The notes beneath the pieces were generated by a model, which saw only the letters and a program-made list of their open reading frames with translations, had not been told where the DNA came from and made no database searches. Shown piece by piece: positions 34,402-44,594 of a DNA stretch of 64,000 nt. The stretch lies in contig CP154957.1 of NCBI GenBank assembly GCA_039621445.1, positions 17,058,595-17,122,594 of the forward strand, given 5' to 3'. The first letter of the stretch is position 1, and every line of letters starts with the position of its first letter. The DNA comes from Euglena gracilis (taxonomy: Eukaryota; Euglenida; Euglenophyceae; Euglenales). Position numbers and translations under genes: made by a program.

Positions 34402-34608
34402 TGCGGACTATTTGCCTGACCGCTTACCTTACCAACTGCCGAACTGACTTTTGTATTCCTAATTTGAACGTTTCCCCTCGCAGACTGCTGGCTCTGATAT
34501 CATGTCTTCATATTGATTTGTGTTTACGTCTTTGGGACAATTGGGATATCAAGAAAATTGGGAATCCGAGGATTTCAAGAAAAACAAAAGAATATTCTGA
34601 GACGTCCA
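34402..34608 (+). repeat. G1 3' LTR (207 bp)
   Basis: Same length as the 5' LTR, begins TGCGGAC and ends GACGTCCA. It is followed by the second GCCCC target copy and by X sequence (CTATGCAACGGTAGCTG). Confidence 0.93.
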
Positions 34609-35495
34609 GCCCCTATGCAACGGTAGCTGCTGGATGTTGCTTCTGTTGGGTTGATTGCTCTCGTTTAGACTTTGTTTGTTTCATGTGGCTGGCTGTAACT
34701 CTCAATTGGTTTTTTGCTGAGGGCCTTTGTATGCACTGGACTTGTGGGTTGGAGACAGATTTTTGATTTTTTTTTGAGGATTTTTGTTGCTGAAGGATCT
34801 TTACACAAAGAGTTGGAAAAGGCATGGGATTTTAGTATTTTTTTCTTGAGGATGAAAAACGAGTTGGGATTAAGAACTCAGTTTTTTTATTCGATTTGGG
34901 TTATGGGCATTCGTCAAAGGCATTTTTTTTTTCATGGAACACAGCTTGGAGGCATCCTAACTCGGGAGGGGGGGGAACCCTGAACCGCAGATGACCCCTC
35001 CTGCGTCCAAAGGTCCTGCTGTGGGCCAATGAAAAAAAAAAGCCACTAAAGCCCTGTGATATAGTGGCTGATGGCCAATGTGAAGCCCTTTTCTCTTTGC
35101 GTTCAAAAGAAAGTCGACCCAGTCATTTTCGGTTGGAATGCATGATAAGGAAGGGAGCGTGCATACACACAAAAGACACAACCGCACACACACACGAACC
35201 CGCACACCATTGTACACTATTCCCGCCATGCATAACCGTGTTACCCTCTCACCTCCTCACCATTTGCCTTTTTTCCTTACCCAACTGTTCTAATTTGGAA
35301 AGGAATGCCTCGGTTTCTGTTTTCTTTTCCCCCAGAATTCTCTTTCTGATGACCAGTTGGCCAAAGTCCCTGAATTTTTTTTCAAACACATCGAAATAGA
35401 AAAATGTCACATAAAAGCTTCCGAAAAACTCACTAAGGTGGCTGCGTGGGACTTAGGCCTTGGGTCAGAGTGCCCAGAGTTGGTTTTGCTCAGAA
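34609..35495 (+). other. Segment X, end of copy 1
   Basis: Matches about 50566-51442 in copy 2. No clear gene. It contains a short His/Thr-rich CACACACACA patch near 35190 and a ~55-codon frame (ADGQCEALFSLRSKE) present in both copies, without an identifiable domain. Confidence 0.5.
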
Positions 35496-36153
35496 TTGTT
35501 TTCGGATTTCATCATTCAAAGACCCGTTCCCTACGCCTGTCAGGGGGGGGGGCGACAGTCCCCCGAAGACTTGATTTTTCAGAGTCCCCCAAGTATCCAG
35601 AAATCATGGGGGGGGTCGGACTCGTAACACCGATTTAAAAAAAAAGTGCGACATGACCCGTTTCAAAAAAAAAGCAGAACTCTCACCCCCACAAAAAAAT
35701 TCTCTCTCCCGAATTGGTTCGTGGGGGGGGGGGGGGGCAGAAAAACGGGTCCAACTAACGTCGCAAGGGAGGGGATGTAGGCTGCTGCTGGCGGCGGCAG
35801 CCAAAAATCTCCAAAAAAACTCAAAATCCCCCGGTAGGAGACAGCAAAACCAGTTAACCAATCCGCGCAAAGAATTTGAACCCCAGACAATCCCAGAAGG
35901 GAAGTCATTTGAGAATTGTGGAAAGAATTGAAGAAAGACTCACAGAATTGACATTTTCAAAGAATTGAAAATTTCAAGGAACCAACACATTGCTTTCCGC
36001 CTTTGTTTTTCAACCCACAAACAGCCCACCAGAACTCACAGGTACCCTCCTCCACTCAGCAGGTTTGCTTCTGTGTGCTTGTTTGTTTGGTTCCCAAACG
36101 AATTGTGTTGGTTTTCATTTTGGTCTTTACAATCTTGAAAAAAGGGGGGGGAA

Positions 36154-36732
36154 ATGGGAAAACACAAAACAAATGATCCTGCACGGGGCACCGTGGAACT
36201 CCCGGAGGGGGGTACCCCACCGCCGGTTGAAACAGGGGCCCAATTTGACGGCCCTGGCCTGAGCCCTCCAGGGCAGAACAACCGGTTCTTGGGCCCCGAA
36301 CAGCCCCCCGGCGCAGGACCACCGACCCTAAACATGGTAAGCAGAGGTGGCTTTGCCAACCCATTTGACAAAGAAGACTTGTATTTTTCTTCAAAATCAT
36401 CAGGCGAAAGCCAAGCAAGTTTACTGCCAGAAAAGGGGAAGGCGAATGCCGCTAACGTAATGGTTGAATCCCCGCCACAGTGTCCAATTGATTGTGAAAC
36501 AGAGGGGGAAGGAACGCTATGAGACGTGGAGGACCTTTTAGTCGAAGAAGGTTGGATATCCTCCGGGAATCAGCATTTTCATGTCATTCGAGAACCTGAA
36601 GCCAAACGAGAATGTTTTGAACCCTGTACAAATATTTTCCACATGAAAGATGTGGCTTGTTTGAACCCTGACTGTCGTTTCAAACCCCAATGTTCTTCTG
36701 AGTCTGAATCAGGAGAGGTAAGTGTGAAATAA
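36154..36732 (+). pseudogene. Segment X Cys-rich protein, copy 2 (one stop)
   Basis: ATG at 36154 (MGKHKTNDPARGTVELPEGG) opens about 192 codons in one frame, broken only by a TGA at 36520-36522 where copy 1 has TGC (Cys). It runs through GPEQPPGAGPPTLNM, FANPFDKEDLYFSSKSSGES and MVESPPQCPIDCETEGEGTL, then the paired-Cys part (CFEPCTNIFHMKDVACLNPD). It ends SESESGE followed by GAG|GTAAGT, like copy 1. This is the better copy for reading the N-terminal half. A second donor-like ATG|GTAAGC lies upstream at about 36335. The function is unrecognised. Confidence 0.45.
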
Positions 36733-36859
36733 ACACAAGACAATGACAGTGCAGAGGTTTCAGAAGCCACATGATGTGAAAGAAATTCTGATCCTTGGGA
36801 TGAGTGGTGTCAAAATGTCGAGGCAGGTCTCACACATTTTTTTTCAAACACTTTTTCTC

Positions 36860-37188
36860 TGCACGAGAGACTGGCTAAACTGGAGGAGTTTCCCGGCCAA
36901 AGTGAGTCCAGCCACTTTGAGGGACGGATTGCTGCAATTGAAACCAGTCTGAGAAAATTGGCAGATGAATTTCATGAGCTTTTCGCACGAACGTGCAGTG
37001 AATTTGAAAAAGGTTTTTTGACGAGCATCCAGTCCCTGTGTGAGAAGGACGAGGCTCTGTCAAAACGGCTGGAGAGCGAAGAAAAGGTTTTGGAAGAAAT
37101 TCTTCCGGGAAAATTGGAGGAACGGTTGAAAATATTTGAACTGCAAATCACTGAAAAGTTGCGAGCCAGCGACGAAAAAACTGTCTGA
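36860..37188 (+). CDS. Segment X coiled-coil protein fragment, copy 2
   Basis: Open frame equivalent to 24875-25204: LADEFHELFARTCSEFEKGF, LCEKDEALSKRLESEEKVLE, LPGKLEERLKIFELQITEKL, ending TV-stop. It keeps length and frame relative to copy 1. Predicted all-helical coiled coil; no family recognised. It may be an exon downstream of the Cys-rich frame. Confidence 0.45.
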
Positions 37189-38789
37189 CCCAGAAAACCT
37201 TGTCTCTGAAAATCTCAGATCTGAGCATCATGGAAATTTGCATTCATCTGAAGTTTCCTTTGTAAAGTCTTGAGTGTGGGGCCAAGAAAATGGGTTGGAG
37301 CAAAAAAAATCAGGAGGTCTGGAAAAAACGATCGGAATCAATTTCCTTGGAGACCTGTGTGGCCCAGCAATAGTTCCTGGTTTCCTGATTGGTGTGGTTT
37401 TTGGCCGGTGAATCCTTGGAACAGATGTAGATCGTTTCCCCCAAACCAGTGGTGGTGACCATCCCTGACTTCATTTGCATAGCACAGGTAAAACCAATCA
37501 CACACAACAAATCAGCACAATCAGGCGGTGTGTTTTCAATAACACAGTGTGTTTGCTTTGTGTTGCTGCTGTTTTTTTCTTTGGGCCGAAGTTTCCGAGT
37601 CGGCTATAGTTTTGGAACGAACTCCACAGCTACAAACTGAAACTGTAAGATACTTTTTCTGGCAGAAGTTTTCATTTTTCAGGTTGACGGTTTTACAGTT
37701 TTGGCTTGGAAAGTCAAATTCACGTTTTCTTCAGCAGTGATTCAAGTTTGCATTGTTTTCTGGTTGTAGGTTTTTTTCAGATGAACCTCAGAATGCTTGG
37801 AGCATGTCATGTCTGATAAACACCGTTTTCTCTGGGGGTGCACAGTACCCTTTTACTTGTGCTCAAGCCGCCAGACAACTATTTCCAAACGTTTTTTTGT
37901 TTTGTGAGTCCCAGTTTGGCTTTGATCAGGGTGAGTTCATTGCAGAATGGCAATTGTTCATTGCAGAATTGGCACGTGCTCAATCCACAGATCAAGACAT
38001 CATTTCAGTGGGTGTGTAAGCTGCCCGCTGGCTTGGGAGAGTTTATCTGGTTTTTCAGTTGCTTTTTTCTGTCTGGGACATGCATCGACTTCTTCCATTT
38101 TCACGTTCATTGACGGGATTTTGTTGTTTCCCACAGTTTCGGCGTGCTTCCAGTGAGGCAGCCCATTTCGGTTTTGGGTTATTGTCATTTTGTGGGGGAA
38201 AAGCACCTCTATCGAACACTTGTAGGCGCAGTAATTTTCATTCATTTCTGTGAGTGACTGGTCAAAGTTTACGCAGACCGACTTTCGTGTAACCCCCAAG
38301 GAAATGCATTTGGTTGGAAAAATAGGGGTGTTTAAATTTTCTGAGAGCCCCATTCCGGAGAATATCAGAGCCATCTGTCAGCTGGGAACCTATGTTCTGC
38401 CAGAGTTTCATGGGATTTGGTTGTATCGTCAAGCCTGTTAGAAACAGAAGTTAACCAGTACATTTCCAAAAGAAATCACAAGGTGGTGGCAAAGTTCGTT
38501 AGGTAAACAGCCAGTGTGTGTGTGTGTGTGTGTTATTCCTCATGCAGGTTTTCGAAGGAGCAAAGCAGTCAAGTCATCAAAGAATTTGATTGAATTTAAT
38601 GAATTCAAAGATTTAAACAGTTTGCAATGAATCGATTTCAAATACTGGGATAATGAACACTTCAATGAGATGGAGAACAGATTTCAATGACATCAGTGGA
38701 CCAAAGCAATTGAACCACATTGTTACGGTTTGTTTTTGGAGTACAGAATCGTGGATGCACTTATTTTACTCAAAGTAATTGGACAGAAG
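37189..38789 (+). other. Segment X, remaining part of copy 2 before G2
   Basis: Corresponds to about 25205-27004 of copy 1. A short frame with TDFRVTPKEMHLVGKIGVFK and ESPIPENIRAICQLG (38270-38400) is conserved between the copies but broken. Otherwise no gene is seen. Confidence 0.45.
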
Positions 38790-39300
38790 TGAAAACCCTT
38801 TCTTTGGTTCTTGGTTTCTTGGATCCTTCGGCCTCGGCTTTTTTGAGGGGGCTGGCCGGCCTTCTAATTCAATGTATTCAATCCTTTATTTTTTTGGCTC
38901 TTGAGCCTTTCCAAATCACCTTGAAATTGATTTTTTTTATCAAATTTAGGATCTTCAAAGCACAATCAATTGATTTTTTTTGTAGTGTTCACCAGTACAT
39001 TGCGTAGGCAAAGAACCCTGTGTGTGAGATAGGGTTTGAAATTGGGGGGTTCGATTTGGGGCTTTGCTTAACTAGGAATTTGCACTGTTCCTACCGACCG
39101 GAAAAATTCGGCCGACTGGTCCAGGAAATATCGCCAGTTAAGGCCGGAAAGGCCAAAATAGGGGTTAAGGCTTGAAAGGCCTACCCACAGAACCTTTTGC
39201 GAATTTTTAATTCGACTGAAATCCAAAAATGGGAATTTCAGTGATTTTCCAAGCCCCAGGACCAATTCAGGTCAAATTGTTGGTTAAGGACCCCTTAACA
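38790..39300 (-). repeat. G2 3' LTR (511 bp)
   Basis: Matches 49545-50057. Differences (about eleven substitutions and two T-run indels by eye) all lie in the first ~270 plus-strand bases; the remaining ~240 bases appear identical. Confidence 0.93.
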
Positions 39301-39312
39301 CTCCCCCACTTA
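39301..39312 (-). promoter_or_regulatory. G2 polypurine tract
   Basis: In element sense TAAGTGGGGGAG lies directly against the 3' LTR start TGTTAAGG. This is the expected place and composition for the primer of plus-strand DNA synthesis. Confidence 0.7.
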
Positions 39313-40178
39313 GAAAAATCTCGGGGAGATTTTGAAAAACGAAAGTGAAATGAGGGGTCCGAACGAAAGAAACAAGTTGGGGGGCACTTTCACCCGTAGT
39401 TTGTGTTGCGGATGGTCAGAATGCGTAACATTCAAATAACTTTCGAGTGTCGAGCAAAGAGAGGGGGGGGGGGCGGCCCGAGGGGCACGCTTACCACCAT
39501 GAGGTGTGGCACGGTGCGGCGCACGGCGCAACGGTGCGGGCAACGGTCAGCCGCATACGTCCGCCGCATCGCCAACGGGGGGAGGGGCTTTTGAGGCCCC
39601 GTACCACCCCCACCACCGCGGGTCTCCACGATGCCTCCGCGGTGAAGGTTTGGTTCCGCGTATGTGTAAGTCGTGTGTTGTTGATGTGGCTGGGGGGTCA
39701 AAAAAGCAATCGGGGGGGGTGTTTTGGGATAGGTCGTCTCACAGCCCGTCTTGCCAAGGGTTGCGTTGCAACTCGAAAGTTGCACGGCAAGCCTCAACAA
39801 CCTCAAATGCACACACGCGCCTTTCTGATTTTGGTCTTTTTTTTTGTCTTTAGGGAACTTTCCGACTTTTTTTGAGATCTCTTTTTTTGTGAAGTTTCCT
39901 TGAACCAAACCACCTTTGTGGTTTACCACTTTTATTTGTTGTTGCGCAACTTTTTTTTGTCCATTCCACCTCTTTGAACCTTTGAACCTTTTTTTGTTTG
40001 CCTTGTGTGTCTTGCCTGGTGTGTCTCTCGATCTGTTACCCGCAGCAGACGAGTACCAAAAATCAAAAGATCGAAAAAGAAAGCGACCCCGCAACCCGCG
40101 GGACCGATTCTCCACGAAACTTGGCGCCTTAAAAAAAAACTGAAAAAATCTGAGAAATGGAGAAAACCCCTTGACTTC
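39313..40178 (-). other. G2 3' untranslated region
   Basis: About 870 bp lie between the integrase stop and the purine tract. A 227-codon minus-strand open frame (39432-40115) is Lys/Arg- and later Pro/Gly-rich with no known motif. It could be a diverged accessory frame, but I treat it as unsupported. Confidence 0.45.
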
Positions 40179-42040
40179 TCAAACGGAACCCTCCCGAATC
40201 CTCTTTTTTAAATACGCCATGAGGTCTATTTTCAAATTTCTTTCCTCGGTGTAAACAAAACGTTCTCGGGCGTAACGATGGAAAAAATGCCCGATGGGTT
40301 CCCAAGTGTTATCCGACTCATCCCAACCCCTCCATTTCACAAGAAATTGCCATTGTCCATTTGGACCTTTTCTATGTGAAATAATTTTTTCCACCACATA
40401 TTCTCCGGGGGTGGCTTCCACATCCTCGGTTTCGCTTTGGTAAAAATTCAATGGTAGGGGTTCTCCAACGAATTTGTCTTCCTCATGCAATTTCAATTGT
40501 GTGATGTGCACGTTTTGCGTTACACCAGGTTTCACCTCAATCTGGTATGAACCTTGACCCAAACGTTGTTTAACCTCACAAGGACCCAACCAATGGCTTT
40601 TCAAGTTTGCTTGCAAATTGGATGGACGCAAATACCAAACTTTCTGCCCAATGTCCAAAATTGGTTTTTCAGCCCTTTGAGAGTTCAAAGCCTCAAAACG
40701 TTGTAAATGAAGGGCATTCAATTTTTCAGCAATTTTTGAATCCAACTCGGACATTCTTTTGAAAAAATCTGAAGCTTGCTCCGCTTCGCGGGGAATGGGA
40801 AGAGGAAAACCGGCCAATGGCATGTTTCGTCCAAAATCAATTTCGTAGGGGGATAAGCCACTTGGCCCAGGGATGTTATGAAATTTCCTCCTCACCAATG
40901 GCAAAATTTCAACCCAATTTGTGTCCATCTCGTCGCAAACCTTCCGAAGCCAAGTTTTAAATTCCTTTCCTTGCACCTCCGCTCTACCGTTGTCTTGATG
41001 GTGATACGCTTGCGCCTTTGCGCTTCGTATTCCCATGCAACCGCACATCGTGAGCCACCATGCCCCTGAAAATTGGGGGCCTTGGTCACTCGTGATGACA
41101 GTTGGCAAGCCAAATAAATCCAACAACCGATTAAACATTTCCATAGCCACCGCCTTAGCCGTACACCCTTTTCTCCTATGGGGTGTTACTATTGTCCAAC
41201 CGCTTAGGCAATCTACACAAACTGCCATGCAATCAAATTCTTGCCCGTCAAATTTTACACGGGGCATGTTAAAGAGGTCGATCGAAACACTTGACCCCAA
41301 AAATGGTGGTATGATGGTGGGACGCAAAGGCCCCTTCAAAGAAAAACGTGAGGGGCTGTGTGCTTGACAAATTTCGCACATTTTTGAAGCCGACAAAGTG
41401 ATTTCTTTTGCCCCCACCAAAGGAGAAAAATGAAAACGTTTTGTCATTTCCAACCATAGCCTTTCCTCACCCACATGTCCTACGTGGGCGTGGTACTCCC
41501 GGACAAAAGGTCCGGTCACACCGGCGGGTACACACAAAAGTCCTTGGGAAAATAGCCGGTTGTCTAAAATTTGAAAATTTTCTGGCCAATTTTCCGTATG
41601 CGGTTTGTGTACCTCCTCCCAAATATCCTTAAAATACGCACACCGTGCATACAAAGTGGACCAATCCCGGTGCATCACAGGTTCCTTGGACAAATTTTCG
41701 TCCTCCCCCCCTTGATTTTCTGGGCTATCAAGGGGAAAATGCTGCCTGGGAAAGTTTTCCGTCTCCCCCCCTTCCTCGACTTCATTGCCCATGGTATCCA
41801 CAGGGGAGATCATTTTTTCCAACACCGAAATCTGCCTTGAAAAATCAAAATCAACAACTTCACCGTTTTCGTGCAAGCGAACAACCATGCAAGCTCGTTC
41901 CATTTTCTTCTCATTTTCCAAAATTTCAGCCATTTTTCTTTCATCCTCCTCCGACACATGCCATGAAACGTCCGCAAAACTTTGTGATGCGGGGTAAGCC
42001 CACCTTGTCATACAATCTGCGGTAGGTGTTGCTTACCGGG
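40179..42040 (-). CDS. G2 integrase with chromodomain
   Basis: A 610-codon frame is open from 42011 to the TGA at 40179. The true polyprotein begins further upstream: ADC-MTRWAYPASQSF is the usual end of Ty3 RNase H, so the ATG at 42011 is internal. Integrase shows the HHCC box (YHAHVGHVGEERLW ... MCEICQ), then D at SIDLFNMPRVKFDGQEFDCM, D at TSDQGPQF and E at DNGRAEVQGKEFKTW. A GPCEV..LGQGSYQIEV tail domain follows. The C-terminus is a chromodomain (YVVEKIISHRKGPNGQWQFL, VKWRGWDESDNTWEP). This module is intact and is the best-preserved G2 gene part. It inserts the cDNA, with the chromodomain probably guiding it to histone-marked chromatin. Confidence 0.95.
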
Positions 42041-42054
42041 TACATACGCTACGT

Positions 42055-42591
42055 TTAGCAAAATTTGCTGAGTTTTTGGTGCCACCGTGCCCTTCGGCTT
42101 GACGGTCCCGCCGGGTCCGCAAGAGTCTCGGTGACCCAAGACTCAAGGGCCTTGTGGTCCGTCAAAACGAGGACCGGTTGTAGGCCTATCCACCCTGCCC
42201 ATTTTTGAAGGGCGGATACGACCGCGTATGCCTCCTTATCCCTAATGTCCCAAGTTTTTTCTTGGGAAGGGGTCAGTTTCCGTGACATAAATGCCACGGG
42301 AACCGTTTTCCCTTCCATGGCCTTTTCCTTACTTAACTCCACCTCACCTACGGGAAGTTGTTCCAACACCGCACCAATGGACCTACCCGATGCATCCACC
42401 TTTAAAATAAAAGGTCGGTCGGGGTCGACAACTTGCAACGACAATCGCTTAACCAACGCTTTTTTTGTTTCCTCAAAAGATTTCCTACTTTCATCGTCAC
42501 TTAACCGGGACTTTGGAACCGGCCTTGCCCTCCGCACGACCAACCCGAAGTTTGTCTTGGAAAAACGAGGGCATACCCCATGGACCCTCAC
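42055..42591 (-). pseudogene. G2 RNase H
   Basis: The minus-strand frame reads SFEETKKALVKRLSLQVVDP (RT tether), then FILKVDASGRSIGAVLEQLP, VAFMSRKLTPSQEKTWDIRD, KEAYAVVSALQKWAGW and LVLTDHKALESWV. These are the conserved Ty3 RNase H blocks with Asp/Glu catalytic positions. It stops at KLSKFC just before the integrase, one frame off. Upstream it joins directly to RT finger sequence, showing the RT palm is missing. RNase H degrades the RNA of the RNA:DNA hybrid. Confidence 0.9.
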
Positions 42592-43074
42592 AAGGCTCCA
42601 CCTTACCTTGCCATAACCATTCCGTGGTTATTGCCTTCATTGCATCCAACCTTTCACCCATGAGTTGTATCGGCCTTTGCTTTTTTGGTTGAGCACCCGG
42701 TTTCAAAAACATACGGGCCTCACGGGGGGGTTGGGCTTCACCTCAACCCCAAAAACCAAATCTTTGTAATCTTCAAAAATCTTTTGGCGCCACTCATCGA
42801 CCAAAGGTTGGCACTCCCCCCACTCACTCGGCTCCGAGTCAGTGGAAATTATCCCAATTTCGTTAGTTCCACCTTCAACCGATTCCATTAACCGTTCACA
42901 CACCTCCATTAATTCCTCCTCACTTAGTTCCTCTTTTTTCTCTCCCACAAAACTTGGAACGTGAAACTGAAATTTTTCCACCTCCCACACTTGCCCAACT
43001 GAAATTTCGGGTCGTGAATCAGACAAGTTGGATTTTGTTGCCTTGTGAAAAATAGGCAAGCTGAAAATTTTCAT
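42515..43074 (-). pseudogene. G2 reverse transcriptase remnant (palm deleted)
   Basis: Only the linker and the first RT finger survive: EWRQKIFEDYKDLVFGVEVK, PVRPVCF, a frameshift, MKAITTEWLWQGKVEPCEGP and WGMPSFFQDK. After FFQDK the frame reads LRVGRAEGKAG and passes within about 20 codons into the RNase H tether. The segment holding the D-aspartate, SGYWQI-like, FGL and YxDD motifs, normally about 150 residues or more, is absent. This is an internal deletion, not a frameshift. The copy could move only with RT supplied in trans. Confidence 0.85.
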
Positions 43075-43309
43075 CGATAGGCCGTTGAACCCATTTTTTC
43101 TTCCCTTCCCTTGAACGGGGGGAAGAGTTTTGCAAAAATCCTTCTTTCTTCACCTTTCGTGAATTTTTGTGGGAAAATCTTTCGCTTTTGAACCGGGGGG
43201 TAGTGTCTGTGATATCCGTTTCAACCCTCCCCTCAGGTTCCTCTTCAAACAAAAAATGAGCAACATCAATTTCCTTCAAAGGCCAACTCCGTATGTACCG
43301 GGGGAGCAT
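43019..43309 (-). pseudogene. G2 protease-RT spacer
   Basis: A charged minus-strand frame (VDIAHF-like EIDVAHFLFEEEPEGRVETD, then Lys/Arg-rich) overlaps the start of the RT linker frame. It carries no recognised domain. Its place suggests it is the Gag-Pol linker between protease and RT. Confidence 0.4.
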
Positions 43310-43318
43310 GAGTTGGAG

Positions 43319-43672
43319 CTAAAATTGAAATTTTTGACACAAAAAAAGGGGACTACGGAAAATTCCCCCCTGGAAATTTGTGGAATTTTCCACGAGGCAG
43401 AAATTCACGTAGCCCTGATTTCGGGGTTTCCATGGATGTGGAAAAAAAATTTGGAAGTGTTGCCCCACGAAAATGGACTTTTTGCCGACAACGACGGAGT
43501 GACCCGGTAGGGAATCGCCTTTCACGGTGACCAACCTCAAAGGTTCTTTTGCGGGGACCATCAATTTTTCAAAAAGTCCCCACCTCACCAAATTTGTTTG
43601 AGCACCCGTGTCAGCCAAAGCCTTCAAATTTTTGTGTGAACCATCGGGTGCGGTAATATGAACCGCAATCAC
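43319..43672 (-). CDS. G2 aspartic protease
   Basis: The minus-strand frame has IAVHITAPDGSHKNLKALAD followed by TGAQTNLVRWGLFEKL, the D-T-G active site of retropepsins, then RLVTVKGDSLPGHSVVVGKK and the flap-like beta region. Length (~115 codons) fits one retropepsin subunit; it would act as a dimer to cleave Gag-Pol. It lies between the methyltransferase and a charged spacer frame (43019-43309) that leads to RT. No canonical second motif is obvious after the active site. Confidence 0.75.
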   Translation of the reverse strand: MIAVHITAPDGSHKNLKALADTGAQTNLVRWGLFEKLMVPAKEPLRLVTVKGDSLPGHSVVVGKKSIFVGQHFQIFFPHPWKPRNQGYVNFCLVENSTNFQGGIFRSPLFLCQKFQF

Positions 43673-43788
43673 CAGTTGCGTTCGACCTGATTTTTTTGGT
43701 TAATTGACCCAATTCTGAAACTTTCACCGTTTTAAGTTGCTTAGGGTCCAAAACAATTTCTTTTTCGTGCATGTACAAATCTGGTCGG

Positions 43789-44475
43789 TCATTGGTCGTT
43801 AGTGAGGGGGTACTCTGGGGGGGTTAACACCGAACCCTCCCCCTTTGGAATATGCCTCTCCTCTAACCGTTTCCCTTGCACCAAAAGTTTGATCAAATTT
43901 TCAGGGACTCGATATTTTTGATTGAGAGTCACTCCATAATTGTTTCCACCCAAACGGTGAATGTGTCTTTTGGTACCGGGGATGGTGAACTCACACCAAA
44001 AACCCGGACACAAACGGTTTTGCAACCCCTCCACCGTTCCCCAAATACGGGTGGGCTTTTTGTAGCCCCAAGGGCTAAATTGGCAATAATCAACATCCAA
44101 AAACTTCAGCCCTTCCATAAATTCACGGTCCTTCAAAAGGCCGTTTTGGGGATTTTCAATGTACCATTGGGGGGGTTGTAGAAAATTGATGATGGAAAGT
44201 GTCTTTTTTGCAAGAGAATCGGCATACTCCAAATTCCTTTCACGTGTGGTGAGACTTTGGCTATTTTCCGTACATGGAACGGATGCGAAAATCAAGTCCA
44301 CGTCCCCTTTTTTTAGAAATTTTTCAAAGGCCATGTTAAAATGTCGGCCAAAATGTGGGGCTTTGCACGGGGGTTCACATCTAGTGTCAAAACCTCAAAC
44401 CCACATTTCTCAAGCGTTTTGGCCACAGATTTTGTTCCTTAAACTAAGTCCAAAGCCTTTGGCTTCTTGGATGAC
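43789..44475 (-). pseudogene. G2 cytosine-C5 DNA methyltransferase
   Basis: In element sense the motifs of a C5-cytosine methyltransferase appear in order. Motif I is KALDLV-stop-GTKSVAKTL (TAA at 44439-44441 where F/S is usual). Next come EVLTLDVNPRAKPHILADIL-TW, a frameshift near 44325, motif IV DLIFASVPCTENS with the catalytic Cys, and WYIENPQNGLL (motif VI Glu-Asn). Motif VIII-like YCQFSPWGYKKPTRIWG and a target-recognition-like tail complete it. About 225 codons is short, as in phage-type single-domain enzymes. It lies between gag and protease inside the element, not at an edge, so it is part of G2's gene set. It would methylate DNA at C5. One stop and one frameshift disable this copy. 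Confidence 0.82.
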
Positions 44476-44594
44476 AAAAATTGTTTGATCTTTTCCATGG
44501 AAATGTTTGACGGTAGCGCAAAATTTTTCTGCGAAAAATTTTGCGTGGGGGGCACTTGGCCAGGAGTGCCGCCCCTTAGGCACTCCCGGCCCCC

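Larger units (their letters stand above)
27549..34608 (+). mobile_element. Ty3/gypsy LTR retrotransposon G1 (chromovirus type)
   Basis: The element begins TGCGGAC and ends GACGTCCA, with 207-bp LTRs at both ends and a 5-bp target duplication GCCCC (27544-27548 and 34609-34613). The empty site GGCCCCTATG is preserved in copy 2 of segment X at about 50565. Order inside: gag, zinc knuckle, aspartic protease, reverse transcriptase, RNase H, integrase, chromodomain. An antisense Dam-like methyltransferase fragment lies between protease and RT. Counting by eye, the LTRs differ at about five of 207 positions, so the insertion is not brand new. Several stops and frameshifts break the coding sequence. 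Confidence 0.93.
23797..35495 (+). repeat. Segment X, copy 1 (interrupted by element G1)
   Basis: Sequence from 23797 to 27548, then 34609 to about 35495, matches X2 (35782-38789 then 50058 to about 51442) in order and orientation. Shared text includes GCGGCGGCAGCCAAAAATCT at the start and GTGCCCAGAGTTGGTTTTGC near the end. Net length is about 4.6 kb. Small indels separate the copies, e.g. X1 has extra sequence around 26290-26450. X carries at least two protein-like stretches and several splice-donor-like sites, but I cannot name its product. It may be a duplicated host locus or an unrecognised mobile element; I see no LTR or TIR at its ends. Confidence 0.75.

Noticed and set aside
39432-40115. 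227-codon minus-strand frame in the G2 3' region as an accessory gene
   Set aside because: Composition changes from Lys-rich to Pro/Gly-rich across G-runs, with no known domain. Not supported without other copies.
40179-40181. Genetic code with TGA read as cysteine
   Set aside because: The best-preserved frame in the window (G2 integrase) ends at TGA, and TAG and TAA also interrupt other conserved frames, so the TGA codons at Cys positions are most simply mutations.
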